From Shewanella woodyi ATCC 51908 (GTDB lineage: Bacteria > Pseudomonadota > Gammaproteobacteria > Enterobacterales > Shewanellaceae): a DNA stretch of 64,000 nt. Location: positions 806,001 to 870,000 of the forward strand of contig NC_010506.1 in NCBI RefSeq assembly GCF_000019525.1. Reading direction: 5' to 3'. A program made the position numbers and the translations under genes. The notes beneath the pieces were generated by a model. The model saw only the letters and a list, made by a program, of their open reading frames with translations. It was not told the origin of the DNA and did no database searches. Positions 52,821 to 61,318 of the stretch are shown here, in pieces. The number at the start of each line of letters is the position of its first letter. The stretch's first letter is position 1.

Positions 52821-54332
52821 ATGGTAAACAGTGAAAGTGTGACGGCTAAACGTCAGCGCGGCGCGGCAGCCATCTATTTAGTTTTTTTATTGATCCCACT
52901 TTTTGGCATGGTGTTTTTAGCCTTAGAGGGGACTCGTTATATTCAGAAGAAAAACCGTTTAGGGGATGCGACAGAAGCGGCGAGCTTAGCTGTTTCTATG
53001 GCTAACCGAGATGATAAAGGGTACGAGACCCAGCTCGCTAAAGATTACATCTCAAGTTATATGCGAAATATCAAAGAGATAAGTCAGGTAAAGGTTGAGC
53101 GTAAAGAGGATATAGATCATTACCCTATGGCGGATGGCTCGTTTGAAGATAGGGAATATACCCAGTATCGTGTGACGGCGAAGACAGAGCATACCTCTTG
53201 GTTACACAGTGACTTGATCCCAAGCTTTAAGGAGACAGAGACCTTAGCTAATCGGGCCTTAGCACGTGCTTATCCTGAGTATCTGGGAGATCGTGATGTC
53301 GATATTGTATTTGTCTCAGATTTTTCCGGCTCTATGAAAGGTTCTAGAATTAACAGCCTTAAAGATGCAATTACCGAAATATCGAATGAGATCTTAGTGC
53401 CTCGTGATGGAGAGACTGAGATTAGAAATCGTATTGCGTTAGTGCCCTATAACATGCGCGTTGTCGAGGGTGATAGCGGTCGAAGTGTCTGTATGACTCA
53501 GCTTAAGTACCGCAACCCAAGCGGGAAAACTGGCAGTAATTATACCAATTATGAATCAATTAATTGGAGAGAGTGGGCTAATAAAAGCTATAACCAAGTC
53601 TCCAGTTGTGTGAGTAACAGCCGTAAATGTAATGGGTTACCAGGACCAAGAGCAGATGCGCGCACGATTAAGTCAGTTGTGAATGACGCCCCTTCAAGCT
53701 ATAGGAGCTCCAAATGGCCCGATAGTAGTAATTGGATAGATTACAGTCGCAGTGTTGATCAGTTGTTTAATGAGAACTCAAATAATGTTCAACACCATCC
53801 AAGTTATCAAAGGCTCTATAGTGGCTCAATGTGTAATGGCAAATTTTGGACGGTTCCTTTAACTAATCAAAAATCTGAGATCATGAAGGTGAATCAGATG
53901 TCACCCGATGGTGGCACCTCTGTTTATCAAGGCTTATTAAGAGGTGCGCAGATCTTAGATAAGGGTCGACCAGTAAATCCAAATGAAGAGGAACTCGAGG
54001 AGTATAACAAGCGCCTTAAAATGATCCTTATTCTGAGCGATGGTATGGAGTCTCCCTATGAAAGTACTTTCTCTAAGCTGGTGAATAATTATGGTATGTG
54101 CAACAAGATTAGGGCTCAGTTTAATGATGGTGAGCTCCCGCTGCATATGGGGGTGATAGGGATTAAGTTTAGTGCGTCGGGGCAAAATGCGTTTAAAAAT
54201 TGCGTAGGGGCTGACAACATCATAGATGTGAATGACTTAGATGATTTGATCCAGGAGATTTTAGATTTGATTAAGAAAGGTGCCAAGAGTGATGGCATCT
54301 CTAAACTTTATTACCGACATACAGAGAGCTAA
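52821..54332 (+). CDS. tadG: TadG-like protein with von Willebrand factor A domain
   Basis: The ATG at 52821 follows GGGAAGA and starts just before the pilus-type membrane segment (RGAAAIYLVFLLIPLFGMVFLALEGTRYI), so I use it (503 residues). A vWA domain follows: the MIDAS motif DFSGS appears near 173, with further metal-ligand candidates in DGGTSVYQGL and LILSDGME. TadG is thought to anchor the pilus machine or the fibre at the envelope. Several Cys pairs suggest disulphides. Confidence 0.88.
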   Translation: MVNSESVTAKRQRGAAAIYLVFLLIPLFGMVFLALEGTRYIQKKNRLGDATEAASLAVSMANRDDKGYETQLAKDYISSYMRNIKEISQVKVERKEDIDHYPMADGSFEDREYTQYRVTAKTEHTSWLHSDLIPSFKETETLANRALARAYPEYLGDRDVDIVFVSDFSGSMKGSRINSLKDAITEISNEILVPRDGETEIRNRIALVPYNMRVVEGDSGRSVCMTQLKYRNPSGKTGSNYTNYESINWREWANKSYNQVSSCVSNSRKCNGLPGPRADARTIKSVVNDAPSSYRSSKWPDSSNWIDYSRSVDQLFNENSNNVQHHPSYQRLYSGSMCNGKFWTVPLTNQKSEIMKVNQMSPDGGTSVYQGLLRGAQILDKGRPVNPNEEELEEYNKRLKMILILSDGMESPYESTFSKLVNNYGMCNKIRAQFNDGELPLHMGVIGIKFSASGQNAFKNCVGADNIIDVNDLDDLIQEILDLIKKGAKSDGISKLYYRHTES

Positions 54333-54335
54333 ATA

Positions 54336-55025
54336 ATGGCAAGCAAAACATGTTCTACCTTCATCAGTATCTTAAGCCTGAGTTGGCTTTTAAGCGGATG
54401 TGCACAAGAGATGGTATCAGAACCGATGCAACCTCAAGCATCTGAACAGGGTCAATATGAACTAGCGTCATTTTGTTCAGCTAAGGGGTATAACCTGAGT
54501 CAAAACGTGACAATCTCTGATGTGGCAGGTATTGCAAACCATCGTGATGGGTATTTGATGATTAGGCAAGACTCAGATCAAGCAGAGATTAAGACCGCAC
54601 TATTGAAACTGGCAAAAAATCAGGATGTTTCGATAAACTGTATGGAGTATTTATCTAGTAATGGGTTGGTTGAATTTGGTTCCGGTGAGGGGCTGCTGGC
54701 ACGAGTCTATTTTGATTTTGACAGTAAGAGTTTGACGCCGGAATCTCGCTTAATTTTGGATAAGGTGGCAAAAAGGCTGGTTCAAGCTCCGGAGGTGATC
54801 AAGTTGGTTGGCCATACAGATAATAGTGGTAGTGAAGAGTATAACTATAGTTTGGGCTTGCTCAGAGCTGATAATGCCCAAACTTATTTAAATAAGCAGG
54901 GAGTGAGGGATACTCAACTCAAGAGTGAAAGCCAAGGTGAAACAAGGCCTATTGCCAGCAATGAAAACCTTGATGGCAGAGCGTTAAACCGAAGAGTTGA
55001 GCTGCTACAAGTTACGCCTTATTAG
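54336..55025 (+). CDS. OmpA-domain lipoprotein at the end of the Tad locus
   Basis: A 229-residue lipoprotein (signal SWLLSGC-AQ) with a C-terminal OmpA/MotB peptidoglycan-binding domain: RVYFDFDSKSLTPES, KLVGHTDNSGSEEYNYSLGLLRADN and GRALNRRVEL. It starts three bases after tadG, so is part of the operon, and may anchor the machine to peptidoglycan. OmpA-domain genes end some other tad loci too. Confidence 0.87.
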   Translation: MASKTCSTFISILSLSWLLSGCAQEMVSEPMQPQASEQGQYELASFCSAKGYNLSQNVTISDVAGIANHRDGYLMIRQDSDQAEIKTALLKLAKNQDVSINCMEYLSSNGLVEFGSGEGLLARVYFDFDSKSLTPESRLILDKVAKRLVQAPEVIKLVGHTDNSGSEEYNYSLGLLRADNAQTYLNKQGVRDTQLKSESQGETRPIASNENLDGRALNRRVELLQVTPY

Positions 55026-55134
55026 CCATTTCGGTAAATATTTACCTGTGAACTTATGGGTATAAGTACTGGCTTATTAAGCGACTTAGCAAGCTTAACT
55101 CTGTTTAGAGGGGAGTATAGCTCTCCTCAAAACA

Positions 55135-55332
55135 TTACCCTGTGGTCAAGAACTCTTCGACGCCTGTGACCCCAAAGTATTGAACTGAACGCTTGATGGC
55201 GATTTTTTTTGCGATCAGGTTTCCATCTTTAAATATCTTTACCACCTTTTTGCCGCCCCGGTCATTGGTGGAATATTCATGGTCATCGTTGAGGCGAAGA
55301 TTGTCGAACTGGGTTTTCATTATCAGGTGCAT
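55135..55332 (-). CDS. Small hypothetical protein of 65 residues
   Basis: I do not recognise this protein. It is mostly polar, with a middle part of the type GGKKVVKIFKDGNLIAKKIAI that suggests a small beta hairpin. A GGGGGG run four or five bases before the ATG at 55332 supports its start; an ATG at 55320 is the alternative. The opposite-strand frame over the same region looks less like a protein. It lies between the Tad locus and the AhpD-like gene. Confidence 0.5.
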   Translation of the reverse strand: MHLIMKTQFDNLRLNDDHEYSTNDRGGKKVVKIFKDGNLIAKKIAIKRSVQYFGVTGVEEFLTTG

Positions 55333-55669
55333 AGGCCCCCCATATATTTACCTACTAATTCTCTATCTGTCTATTATCTATACTTATTTAACTTTAGCAC
55401 CTGTGGGTACTATGGCTAGTATTTTTGGAGATTTATCTGCTTATTCAGCAAGCTTTATGTCATCCATTTACCTTGAGTTAGTTTGCCAAAAGGCACTCTG
55501 AGTCGATCAACTTCTTATACTGATTGGTATTATCTATTCTAAAGAGTTTTTAAAAAAATCGACTATTATTTGATGTAGGAGCATAAGGTCTATACTTTTA
55601 ATATTATTAATAGTATTTTTTGTTAGGGCCTAAATATTCACTGATAAAGTAACTTTTACGGTAATAAAT
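55333..55669. other. 337-base intergenic region without a supported gene
   Basis: A+T-rich DNA upstream of the AhpD-like gene. I see no convincing promoter, terminator or RNA gene. A frame running through from 55193 on the plus strand has no ribosome-binding site and an improbable composition. Confidence 0.5.
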
Positions 55670-56242
55670 ATGAGCGACTTACCTGTTTTATCTGAGGAAG
55701 AGTTTAAAAATAAATTTCCTGAAGTTCATCAACAGGTTTGCGATGAACTCGGGATGGGCTTTGTGCCTGCAATCTTTCGCTGTGTTGCTCTTTTAAATCC
55801 TGATTTAGCGATGTCTTCTTGGAACATGGTGAGAAAAAATCTCTGCGCAGGGGATCTGCCAAGGATCACAAAAGAGCTTATGTTCTCCTATATCGCCCAT
55901 AAGAAAAAATGCCATTACTGTACCGTGGCGCATCATGCTCTTGCATTGCATCATGGCTTTACTGAGCAGGATATGGCCGTGATTCTTAAGGATATAGAGC
56001 AGATAAAAAACCCCTCTTTAAAGTTAGTGATGAAACTTGCAGATGCTTCTGTTGATAATGATTTTAAGCGTGTGTCTAAGTTAGATAATGAGCTTTGTAG
56101 TTTAGGGTTTGCTAGAGATGAGATAACTGAGCTGGTTGGTATGATCTCTTGTGCCCTGTATATGATCAATTTAGCGGACAGCATAGGTATCGATGCCGAT
56201 AAGAGGTTTACCGATACCATAGATAAGGCTAGCTTAAACTGA
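55670..56242 (+). CDS. AhpD/carboxymuconolactone-decarboxylase-like protein
   Basis: A 190-residue all-helical protein with the AhpD-like CxxC and His pattern (KKCHYCTVAHHALALHHG), expected in alkylhydroperoxidase or carboxymuconolactone-decarboxylase-like proteins. The CxxC pair could be redox-active. It overlaps the GGDEF/EAL gene by one base (TGATG), so the two are translationally coupled. A link between peroxide/redox sensing and cyclic di-GMP turnover is inferred from this alone. Confidence 0.82.
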   Translation: MSDLPVLSEEEFKNKFPEVHQQVCDELGMGFVPAIFRCVALLNPDLAMSSWNMVRKNLCAGDLPRITKELMFSYIAHKKKCHYCTVAHHALALHHGFTEQDMAVILKDIEQIKNPSLKLVMKLADASVDNDFKRVSKLDNELCSLGFARDEITELVGMISCALYMINLADSIGIDADKRFTDTIDKASLN

Positions 56243-58170
56243 TGTCAGCCAAAAAAGCGTTAAATATTGTCTCTGATAATGAGGTGGCTAACGCCAACAG
56301 TATAGACAGGTCACTGTTCTATAGTGATTCTACGTCGATTAAGCAGACACTAGAGGCTTCTCTCCGATCCGCTAGTTTGCTGGAGCTTAGCTCAAGTATT
56401 AGTGTCGACTCTAATTTCGTTCGAGATTTGAAAAGTATCTACCAAAAAACTCGTTTCTCAGTCGATATTGATACCTGTGTGCTTTTTCGTTTTGTAAATG
56501 GTCTATGGTGGGAGGTGATGCCCATCATTGAAAACCATAAGTTCATTGAACAGTGCCGTTGGAGCAAAGTGCCTAAAAATAAAGTGGGCACAATTGAGTC
56601 TCTCTTTGAGATCCGTGATGAAGTGGTCAATCAGCGAGAGTGTGGAGATGAATCAACAGATATCTTCAGCTTACTGTCTCAGGGAAATATTCATTTTGAG
56701 CGCTTTAAAACAGAGCGTGGTGGAGTTGCTTTTAAGCCTTCAGGGGTCAAGTTCTTCTCCCAATATGATACTGCTTTCTTAGCCTATGTTGCGGCAATCA
56801 TCTCATTTTGTGTGGACAAGGATATCTCGAGTCACTATCTACAAGAGGTCTATCACTCACTGCAGGAGATTGCAGATAATCTTAATGAGCAGAGCAGTGA
56901 TGAAGAGAGCATATCAACCATGTTTCTTGATCCTACAACAGGGCTGCATAGTAAACTTGGTTTTCAAAGGATCATTCAATATTTGATTGATAAGAAGCAG
57001 ACCAATAGTTTTATTGTTGTCTTATCGCTCGAGATATCCGGCGGTTCAATCAATTTACTTGATGAAGAGGTGAAACGCTCCTTTTTAAAGAAAGCGATAG
57101 TACGATTAAAAAGCGATATACCGGATAATAATACGCTTTCAATTCTCAATAGCAGTGAGTTTGCCTTTATTATGCTGGACTCCACTACTGAGGAGGTGAT
57201 TAGCATACTGACTCGCGTCATTGATGCATTTCTTAATTATTTGATGGTTGATGGCCATCCTATGCCCTGTGAATTGAGAGCGGGTTACAGCTGCTATCCT
57301 AGCTGTGAATCAGAGCCTAATGAGTTGCTAAGAATGGCTTATATTGCTCTCTACCAAGCTAAGAGTACGCCCTCTCGAAAACCCGTTGGGTATCAAGATG
57401 CCATTGTGCAGGAGTTAAGATTGCATCTGGAATTAGCACACTGTTTACCCAGAGCCATCGAGCTACAAGAGTTCGCCCTCTATTTTCAACCTATTGTGAA
57501 TACAACGGAATTAGATGAGCCTATTCAGCATTATGAAGCGCTGATCCGGTGGGATCATCCCATTAAGGGGGTTATCCCACCGGATCACTTTATTGAAATT
57601 GCTGAAAAGAGTGGTGATATTATTGCCATTGGCTATTGGGTGATTCATGAGGTGTGTCGATGTTTATCTCAACCTTCAGTGCCGCAAAATGTAGGGGTAT
57701 CGATTAACCTTTCTCCGGTGCAGTTTAAGGAGGAGATGCTGGTTCAAAATATTGCCAAAATAATTAAGAGTTATGGTATTTCAACCAATAGAATCACCAT
57801 AGAGATCACTGAAAGCTCGGCGATGCAAGACAATCAATTGACCAAAGAGATGTTTTCCGAGTTCCATGCAGAGGGCTTTAAACTCTCGATGGATGACTTT
57901 GGTACTGGTTATTCATCTTTAAGTTATCTGCTTAATTTCCATTTTGATATCATAAAGATAGATAAGAGTTTTATCGATAACACCTTAGTCGATGTTCAAT
58001 ATGAGATCATTGCACAGACGGTTGTTAAGCTCGCTCATGATCTGAAGCTGACGGTGATCTGTGAAGGGATAGAAACCGATGAACAGTATAAGATGGTCAG
58101 TGATTGGCAAGCAGATATGATCCAAGGCTATCTAATCAGTAGACCAAAGCTTTGGAGTGAATTTTACTGA
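56242..58170 (+). CDS. Degenerate GGDEF / intact EAL cyclic di-GMP phosphodiesterase
   Basis: A 642-residue protein without membrane helices. An N-terminal GAF-like region (about 30-210) precedes a GGDEF-type domain (DPTTGLHSKLGF onward) in which the GGDEF motif is NSSEF at 303-307, so cyclase activity is unlikely. The EAL domain keeps the key residues: YEALIRW with Glu432-Leu434, INLSPVQF, ITIEITESSAM, MDDFGTGYSSLSYL, KIDKSFI and CEGIET. It therefore probably hydrolyses cyclic di-GMP, with the N-terminal part as sensor. Coupled to the AhpD-like gene; it may lower cyclic di-GMP in answer to a redox signal. Confidence 0.88.
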   Translation: MSAKKALNIVSDNEVANANSIDRSLFYSDSTSIKQTLEASLRSASLLELSSSISVDSNFVRDLKSIYQKTRFSVDIDTCVLFRFVNGLWWEVMPIIENHKFIEQCRWSKVPKNKVGTIESLFEIRDEVVNQRECGDESTDIFSLLSQGNIHFERFKTERGGVAFKPSGVKFFSQYDTAFLAYVAAIISFCVDKDISSHYLQEVYHSLQEIADNLNEQSSDEESISTMFLDPTTGLHSKLGFQRIIQYLIDKKQTNSFIVVLSLEISGGSINLLDEEVKRSFLKKAIVRLKSDIPDNNTLSILNSSEFAFIMLDSTTEEVISILTRVIDAFLNYLMVDGHPMPCELRAGYSCYPSCESEPNELLRMAYIALYQAKSTPSRKPVGYQDAIVQELRLHLELAHCLPRAIELQEFALYFQPIVNTTELDEPIQHYEALIRWDHPIKGVIPPDHFIEIAEKSGDIIAIGYWVIHEVCRCLSQPSVPQNVGVSINLSPVQFKEEMLVQNIAKIIKSYGISTNRITIEITESSAMQDNQLTKEMFSEFHAEGFKLSMDDFGTGYSSLSYLLNFHFDIIKIDKSFIDNTLVDVQYEIIAQTVVKLAHDLKLTVICEGIETDEQYKMVSDWQADMIQGYLISRPKLWSEFY

Positions 58171-58518
58171 AACTAAAATTTTCCCCCTCTATTTCAAACT
58201 CCCTTCTTAATCAAATTACCTAGTTATCCACAAACCTATATCTTTTTGTTCTATTTACTTCTTTGCTAATTGAAACTTTAAAATTAATAGATATCAATTG
58301 GTTATTTTTAGCCAAAAGAGAGTGCAAAACCTTTGTTAGAGATTGAGATATTTATTTGTTATTTCTGTTTGTTTTTTGAGCGCTCATCACACACAATTCC
58401 GATTGTTGAACTATCTTTAAATTCCACTGTTTTTTGTCTTTGGTTCCCATTGAATCACGCTTAATTTCCAAGGCACAACTTCAGTGAATAATGATAAGTA
58501 AAGATAAGGGATGAATGG
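58171..58518. other. 348-base A+T-rich intergenic region
   Basis: No coding region, RNA gene or terminator with a clear T tract was found. It must hold the promoter of the TraF-like gene downstream. Confidence 0.5.
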
Positions 58519-59712
58519 ATGAAAAAGCTAAAATATGCAGTGTACTTCGCTTTGTTATTACCTTTCACCACCATGGCTGGTCAGCAATATTATGAGGCCC
58601 GTAGTGACGCTATGGGAGGCACGGGTGTGGCGTCATCTAACCGCGAGGGTGCAGCCTTTATTAATCCAGCTCTTCTAGCACTGCAAACGCCACAGTTTAA
58701 TGATTTCTCCCTACTTTTACCGGTACTTGGCGCCGATGGTGCAGATAAAGATCAGATGATTGATAAGTTTGATGCGTTAGAGGAGTCCTATGATGGATTA
58801 GAGGCTGCGATTAACGCTTCGAATGCCGCTGCTATCGATCGATTTCGCACAGATCTGATTAACGATCTAGAGTCGCTAAAAGATAACACTGCTTATGTCA
58901 GTGCTGGCGTTGGTTTTTCGCTGGTGATCCCTAACGATAAGATGCCAATGGCGGTCTTCTATAAAAGTTATATCGATGCCATTGGTGTTACTGCCATTGA
59001 ACAATCAGATATCGATGCTCTAACTGTGATAGATCCTAATAATCCTCCAGAAGTGTCTGATCTTGATTCTCAAGGGGCTGTTGTTGCGGGGGCCGTTTCG
59101 GATTTAGGTGTGGCAATTAGTTTTCCACTCTCAATCGTTAATATGCCGATATCGGTTGGGGTATCCCCTAAGTTTCAGCGCATCGATACCTATAACTATG
59201 TGGTAAGCGCAAATAACTTCGAGTCCAGTGATTTTAATGACTCCAAATATCGTAACGATGAGTCCACGTTCAATCTGGATATTGGGGTGGCGATGCAGCC
59301 CATTGAGGGGCTGGTTGTCGGCTTATCTGGGCGTAACTTAATCAGTCAAGATGTGGATACGGTTGAGGCTCAAGGACGTAAGTTTACCTATCAGGTTGAG
59401 CCCCTATTTACCGCTGGAATCGCCTATGACTGGGAGAGTCTGACATTAACATCTGATATCGATTTAAATACCCATAAACGTTTCGATGAGATAGAGGGAA
59501 CTCAGTATTGGCGATTAGGTGGTGAAGTGAGGGCTCTGGACTGGTTAGCGCTGCGCATGGGCTATCGACACGATATGAAGGACAATACTTCCAATATCTA
59601 CTCATTAGGCACTGGCTTCTCTATTGGGCAGACATTTTACTTAGATTTTACCGGTATGATGGGTAGCGATGATGCTATTGGTGGTGTGCTGCAAACCTCA
59701 TATCATTTTTAG
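58519..59712 (+). CDS. TraF-like outer-membrane beta-barrel protein
   Basis: A 397-residue protein with a signal peptide (cleavage near TTMA-GQ) and a start rich in small residues (ARSDAMGGTGVASSNREGAAFINPALL), typical of the family annotated as TraF of plasmid transfer but widespread on chromosomes. It is strand-rich and ends in YHF, as an outer-membrane barrel would, and resembles FadL-type channels in its opening segment. No conjugation genes are nearby, so a role in transfer is unlikely. Function unknown. Confidence 0.78.
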   Translation: MKKLKYAVYFALLLPFTTMAGQQYYEARSDAMGGTGVASSNREGAAFINPALLALQTPQFNDFSLLLPVLGADGADKDQMIDKFDALEESYDGLEAAINASNAAAIDRFRTDLINDLESLKDNTAYVSAGVGFSLVIPNDKMPMAVFYKSYIDAIGVTAIEQSDIDALTVIDPNNPPEVSDLDSQGAVVAGAVSDLGVAISFPLSIVNMPISVGVSPKFQRIDTYNYVVSANNFESSDFNDSKYRNDESTFNLDIGVAMQPIEGLVVGLSGRNLISQDVDTVEAQGRKFTYQVEPLFTAGIAYDWESLTLTSDIDLNTHKRFDEIEGTQYWRLGGEVRALDWLALRMGYRHDMKDNTSNIYSLGTGFSIGQTFYLDFTGMMGSDDAIGGVLQTSYHF

Positions 59713-59925
59713 CGGCTAAGAAGGGCGTTTGCAGGGCCATTTAGAGATAGCTTAGTTGCGAGAGTGAACGAGTTTCCTTTGAGTGTGCCAACAAGTTGGC
59801 TGCGAGTACAAGCAATACGTCGTAGGTTTGTGTCACTTCTCTTTCTCGAAGAGCGAAGGTCACTCTTGAAGTATCGCTGATACGCACTAGCAGTGACAAA
59901 GTCACGCTCTCGGAGCATCTCGTTT

Positions 59926-60660
59926 TTACAGCTCAATTAACGATTTTATCGTCAACACTAATGCGCTGATAGAGCAAAGTACCAAGGTCATGCTGCGTGT
60001 TTTATTTTTATCTACTCTCCCGACCAACCTGCCAGCCACTAAGTAGCCTAATATCACCGAAGGAAGCAGTAGCAGTGATAACCAAAGCTGTTTTAACTCT
60101 AGTAATCCTGTCACGGCTAAGATGGCTAAGGCTATGGTGGAGCTGAAGATAAAGAAAGCTGAGAGCGCTGCTCTGAATTGGTTGGCATCTTTACCTGAGA
60201 GTAAGATGGCTAATGGTGGGCCACCAATGGCCGCTATATTACCAAATACACCAGATATGACCCCTGCTGCAAATAGATTCTTGCGATTCACGACTAAATT
60301 AAACTTCATTAGGCTTAAGATCACGGCTGCGGCTACGATCCCAGCGATGGCGAGTCCCAGTATCGGTTGAGGAGCAAATATGAGTAAAGCAGCACCTAAA
60401 AAGCCACCAGGAATACGACCAAGTAGTGCGTATTGCAGGCCGTTAAACTCCAAAGCACCACGTTCTCTAAAGAGGGTCAGTAACGAGATAGTAAACCCCA
60501 TGATGATCACGGGAGCTGGAACGAGATCAGGGTCAACAATGTAGAGCAGTGGCGAGGCCACAACAGCAAGACCAAAGCCAATTAAGCTTTGAGTCAGTGC
60601 ACCAAAGAAGATGATGATAGATGCCAGTAGCAAGGTGGTAGGTGCGATTAACTCAAACAC
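59926..60660 (-). CDS. TauE/SafE-family permease
   Basis: A 244-residue polytopic protein with about eight helices and the two-fold repeated family pattern (GALTQSLIGFGLAVVASPLLY in the first half, GVFGNIAAIGGPPLAILL in the second). The family is associated with export of sulfite, organosulfonates or other anions. It is next to the methionine genes on the same strand as metJ; a sulfur role is possible but unproven. Confidence 0.87.
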   Translation of the reverse strand: MFELIAPTTLLLASIIIFFGALTQSLIGFGLAVVASPLLYIVDPDLVPAPVIIMGFTISLLTLFRERGALEFNGLQYALLGRIPGGFLGAALLIFAPQPILGLAIAGIVAAAVILSLMKFNLVVNRKNLFAAGVISGVFGNIAAIGGPPLAILLSGKDANQFRAALSAFFIFSSTIALAILAVTGLLELKQLWLSLLLLPSVILGYLVAGRLVGRVDKNKTRSMTLVLCSISALVLTIKSLIEL

Positions 60661-60710
60661 ATTGAATGTCCATTAGCCGAGCACAATATTGAAAATTAAT
60701 ATAAAAAGAA

Positions 60711-60746
60711 CAAAGTAAAACAAACAGGGACCGCATTGCGGTCCCT
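60711..60746 (-). terminator. Terminator of metJ
   Basis: AGGGACCGC and GCGGTCCCT form a perfect 9-base stem around a 3-base loop. Read on the minus strand it is followed by a T-rich stretch. It lies about 25 bases after the metJ stop. Confidence 0.9.
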
Positions 60747-60771
60747 GAGGTGAGTATATATTTATAAAAGC

Positions 60772-61086
60772 TTACTCGACATCTTCCCACTCAATCCCCA
60801 TCTCATCCATTAAGCGTTTTACTTCCGCTGGGATGCTGTCAGGCTTATCTTTTGAAAGATCTTCATCGTTAGGCAGTGGCTGGCCAGTGTAAGCATGCAA
60901 AAAAGCTTCACATAGCAGCTCACTATTGGTGGCGTGACGAAGGTTGTTGACCTGACGACGTGTGCGTTCATCAGTCAGTACCTTAAGTACTTTCAAAGGA
61001 ATGGAAACAGTAATTTTCTTTACCTGTTCATTCTTTTTGCCGTGTTCAGCATAGGGGCTGATGTAATCGCCATTCCACTCAGTCAT
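60772..61086 (-). CDS. metJ: Methionine regulon repressor MetJ
   Basis: The frame extends upstream, but the ATG at 61086 has AGGTGA four bases before it and gives [18 protein letters not shown], matching the normal MetJ N-terminus (104 residues). The ribbon-helix-helix core ([43 protein letters not shown]) is nearly identical to that of Escherichia coli. With S-adenosylmethionine it binds met boxes and represses methionine genes. It is divergent from metB, with two sets of met boxes between. Confidence 0.97.
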   Translation of the reverse strand: MTEWNGDYISPYAEHGKKNEQVKKITVSIPLKVLKVLTDERTRRQVNNLRHATNSELLCEAFLHAYTGQPLPNDEDLSKDKPDSIPAEVKRLMDEMGIEWEDVE

Positions 61087-61194
61087 TGACTCACCTGTAA
61101 ATTCAAAATTCGGGGCAGATTTTAACCCTTTAATTTGTACAGTCAAATTATTGCCTCTTATTTCCATTAAATGCAAATAGATTTCCATATGTTC

Positions 61195-61210
61195 GGACGT
61201 CTAAACGTCT
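61195..61210. promoter_or_regulatory. MetJ operator, two tandem met boxes (metJ side)
   Basis: GGACGTCT followed directly by AAACGTCT matches the met box consensus AGACGTCT at seven and six of eight bases; weaker boxes may flank it. It lies about 110 bases upstream of the metJ ATG, implying autoregulation and a long leader. Confidence 0.85.
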
Positions 61211-61246
61211 AATTGGTTGACGAAGAGGTAACTCTTAGGTACATTT

Positions 61247-61262
61247 AGACGTCCAGACATCT
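61247..61262. promoter_or_regulatory. MetJ operator, two tandem met boxes (metB side)
   Basis: AGACGTCC followed by AGACATCT matches AGACGTCT at seven of eight bases each. It lies 57 bases before the metB ATG and would repress metB-metL when S-adenosylmethionine is plentiful. Confidence 0.87.
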
Positions 61263-61318
61263 CTTTGTTCTAATCGATATGAAGTATGATGTGCAGTAGT
61301 CAGTATTAGGAGCAGTAG

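Noticed and set aside
55108..55128. Hairpin GAGGGGAG/CTCTCCTC after the Tad locus as terminator
   Set aside because: No T tract on either strand, and the stem needs a G-U pair.
55193..55501. 102-residue plus-strand frame
   Set aside because: Overlaps a better minus-strand frame, has no ribosome-binding site and a composition unlike a real protein.
58519..59712. TraF-like gene as sign of a conjugative element
   Set aside because: No other transfer, relaxase or integrase genes are present; the TraF_2-type family is common on chromosomes.
59709..59936. 75-residue minus-strand frame between the TraF-like and TauE/SafE genes
   Set aside because: Arg/Ser-rich and without a start signal. The 213-base region has short hairpins (GTGAC-AAA-GTCAC) and might be another intergenic repeat, but I found no second copy in the window.
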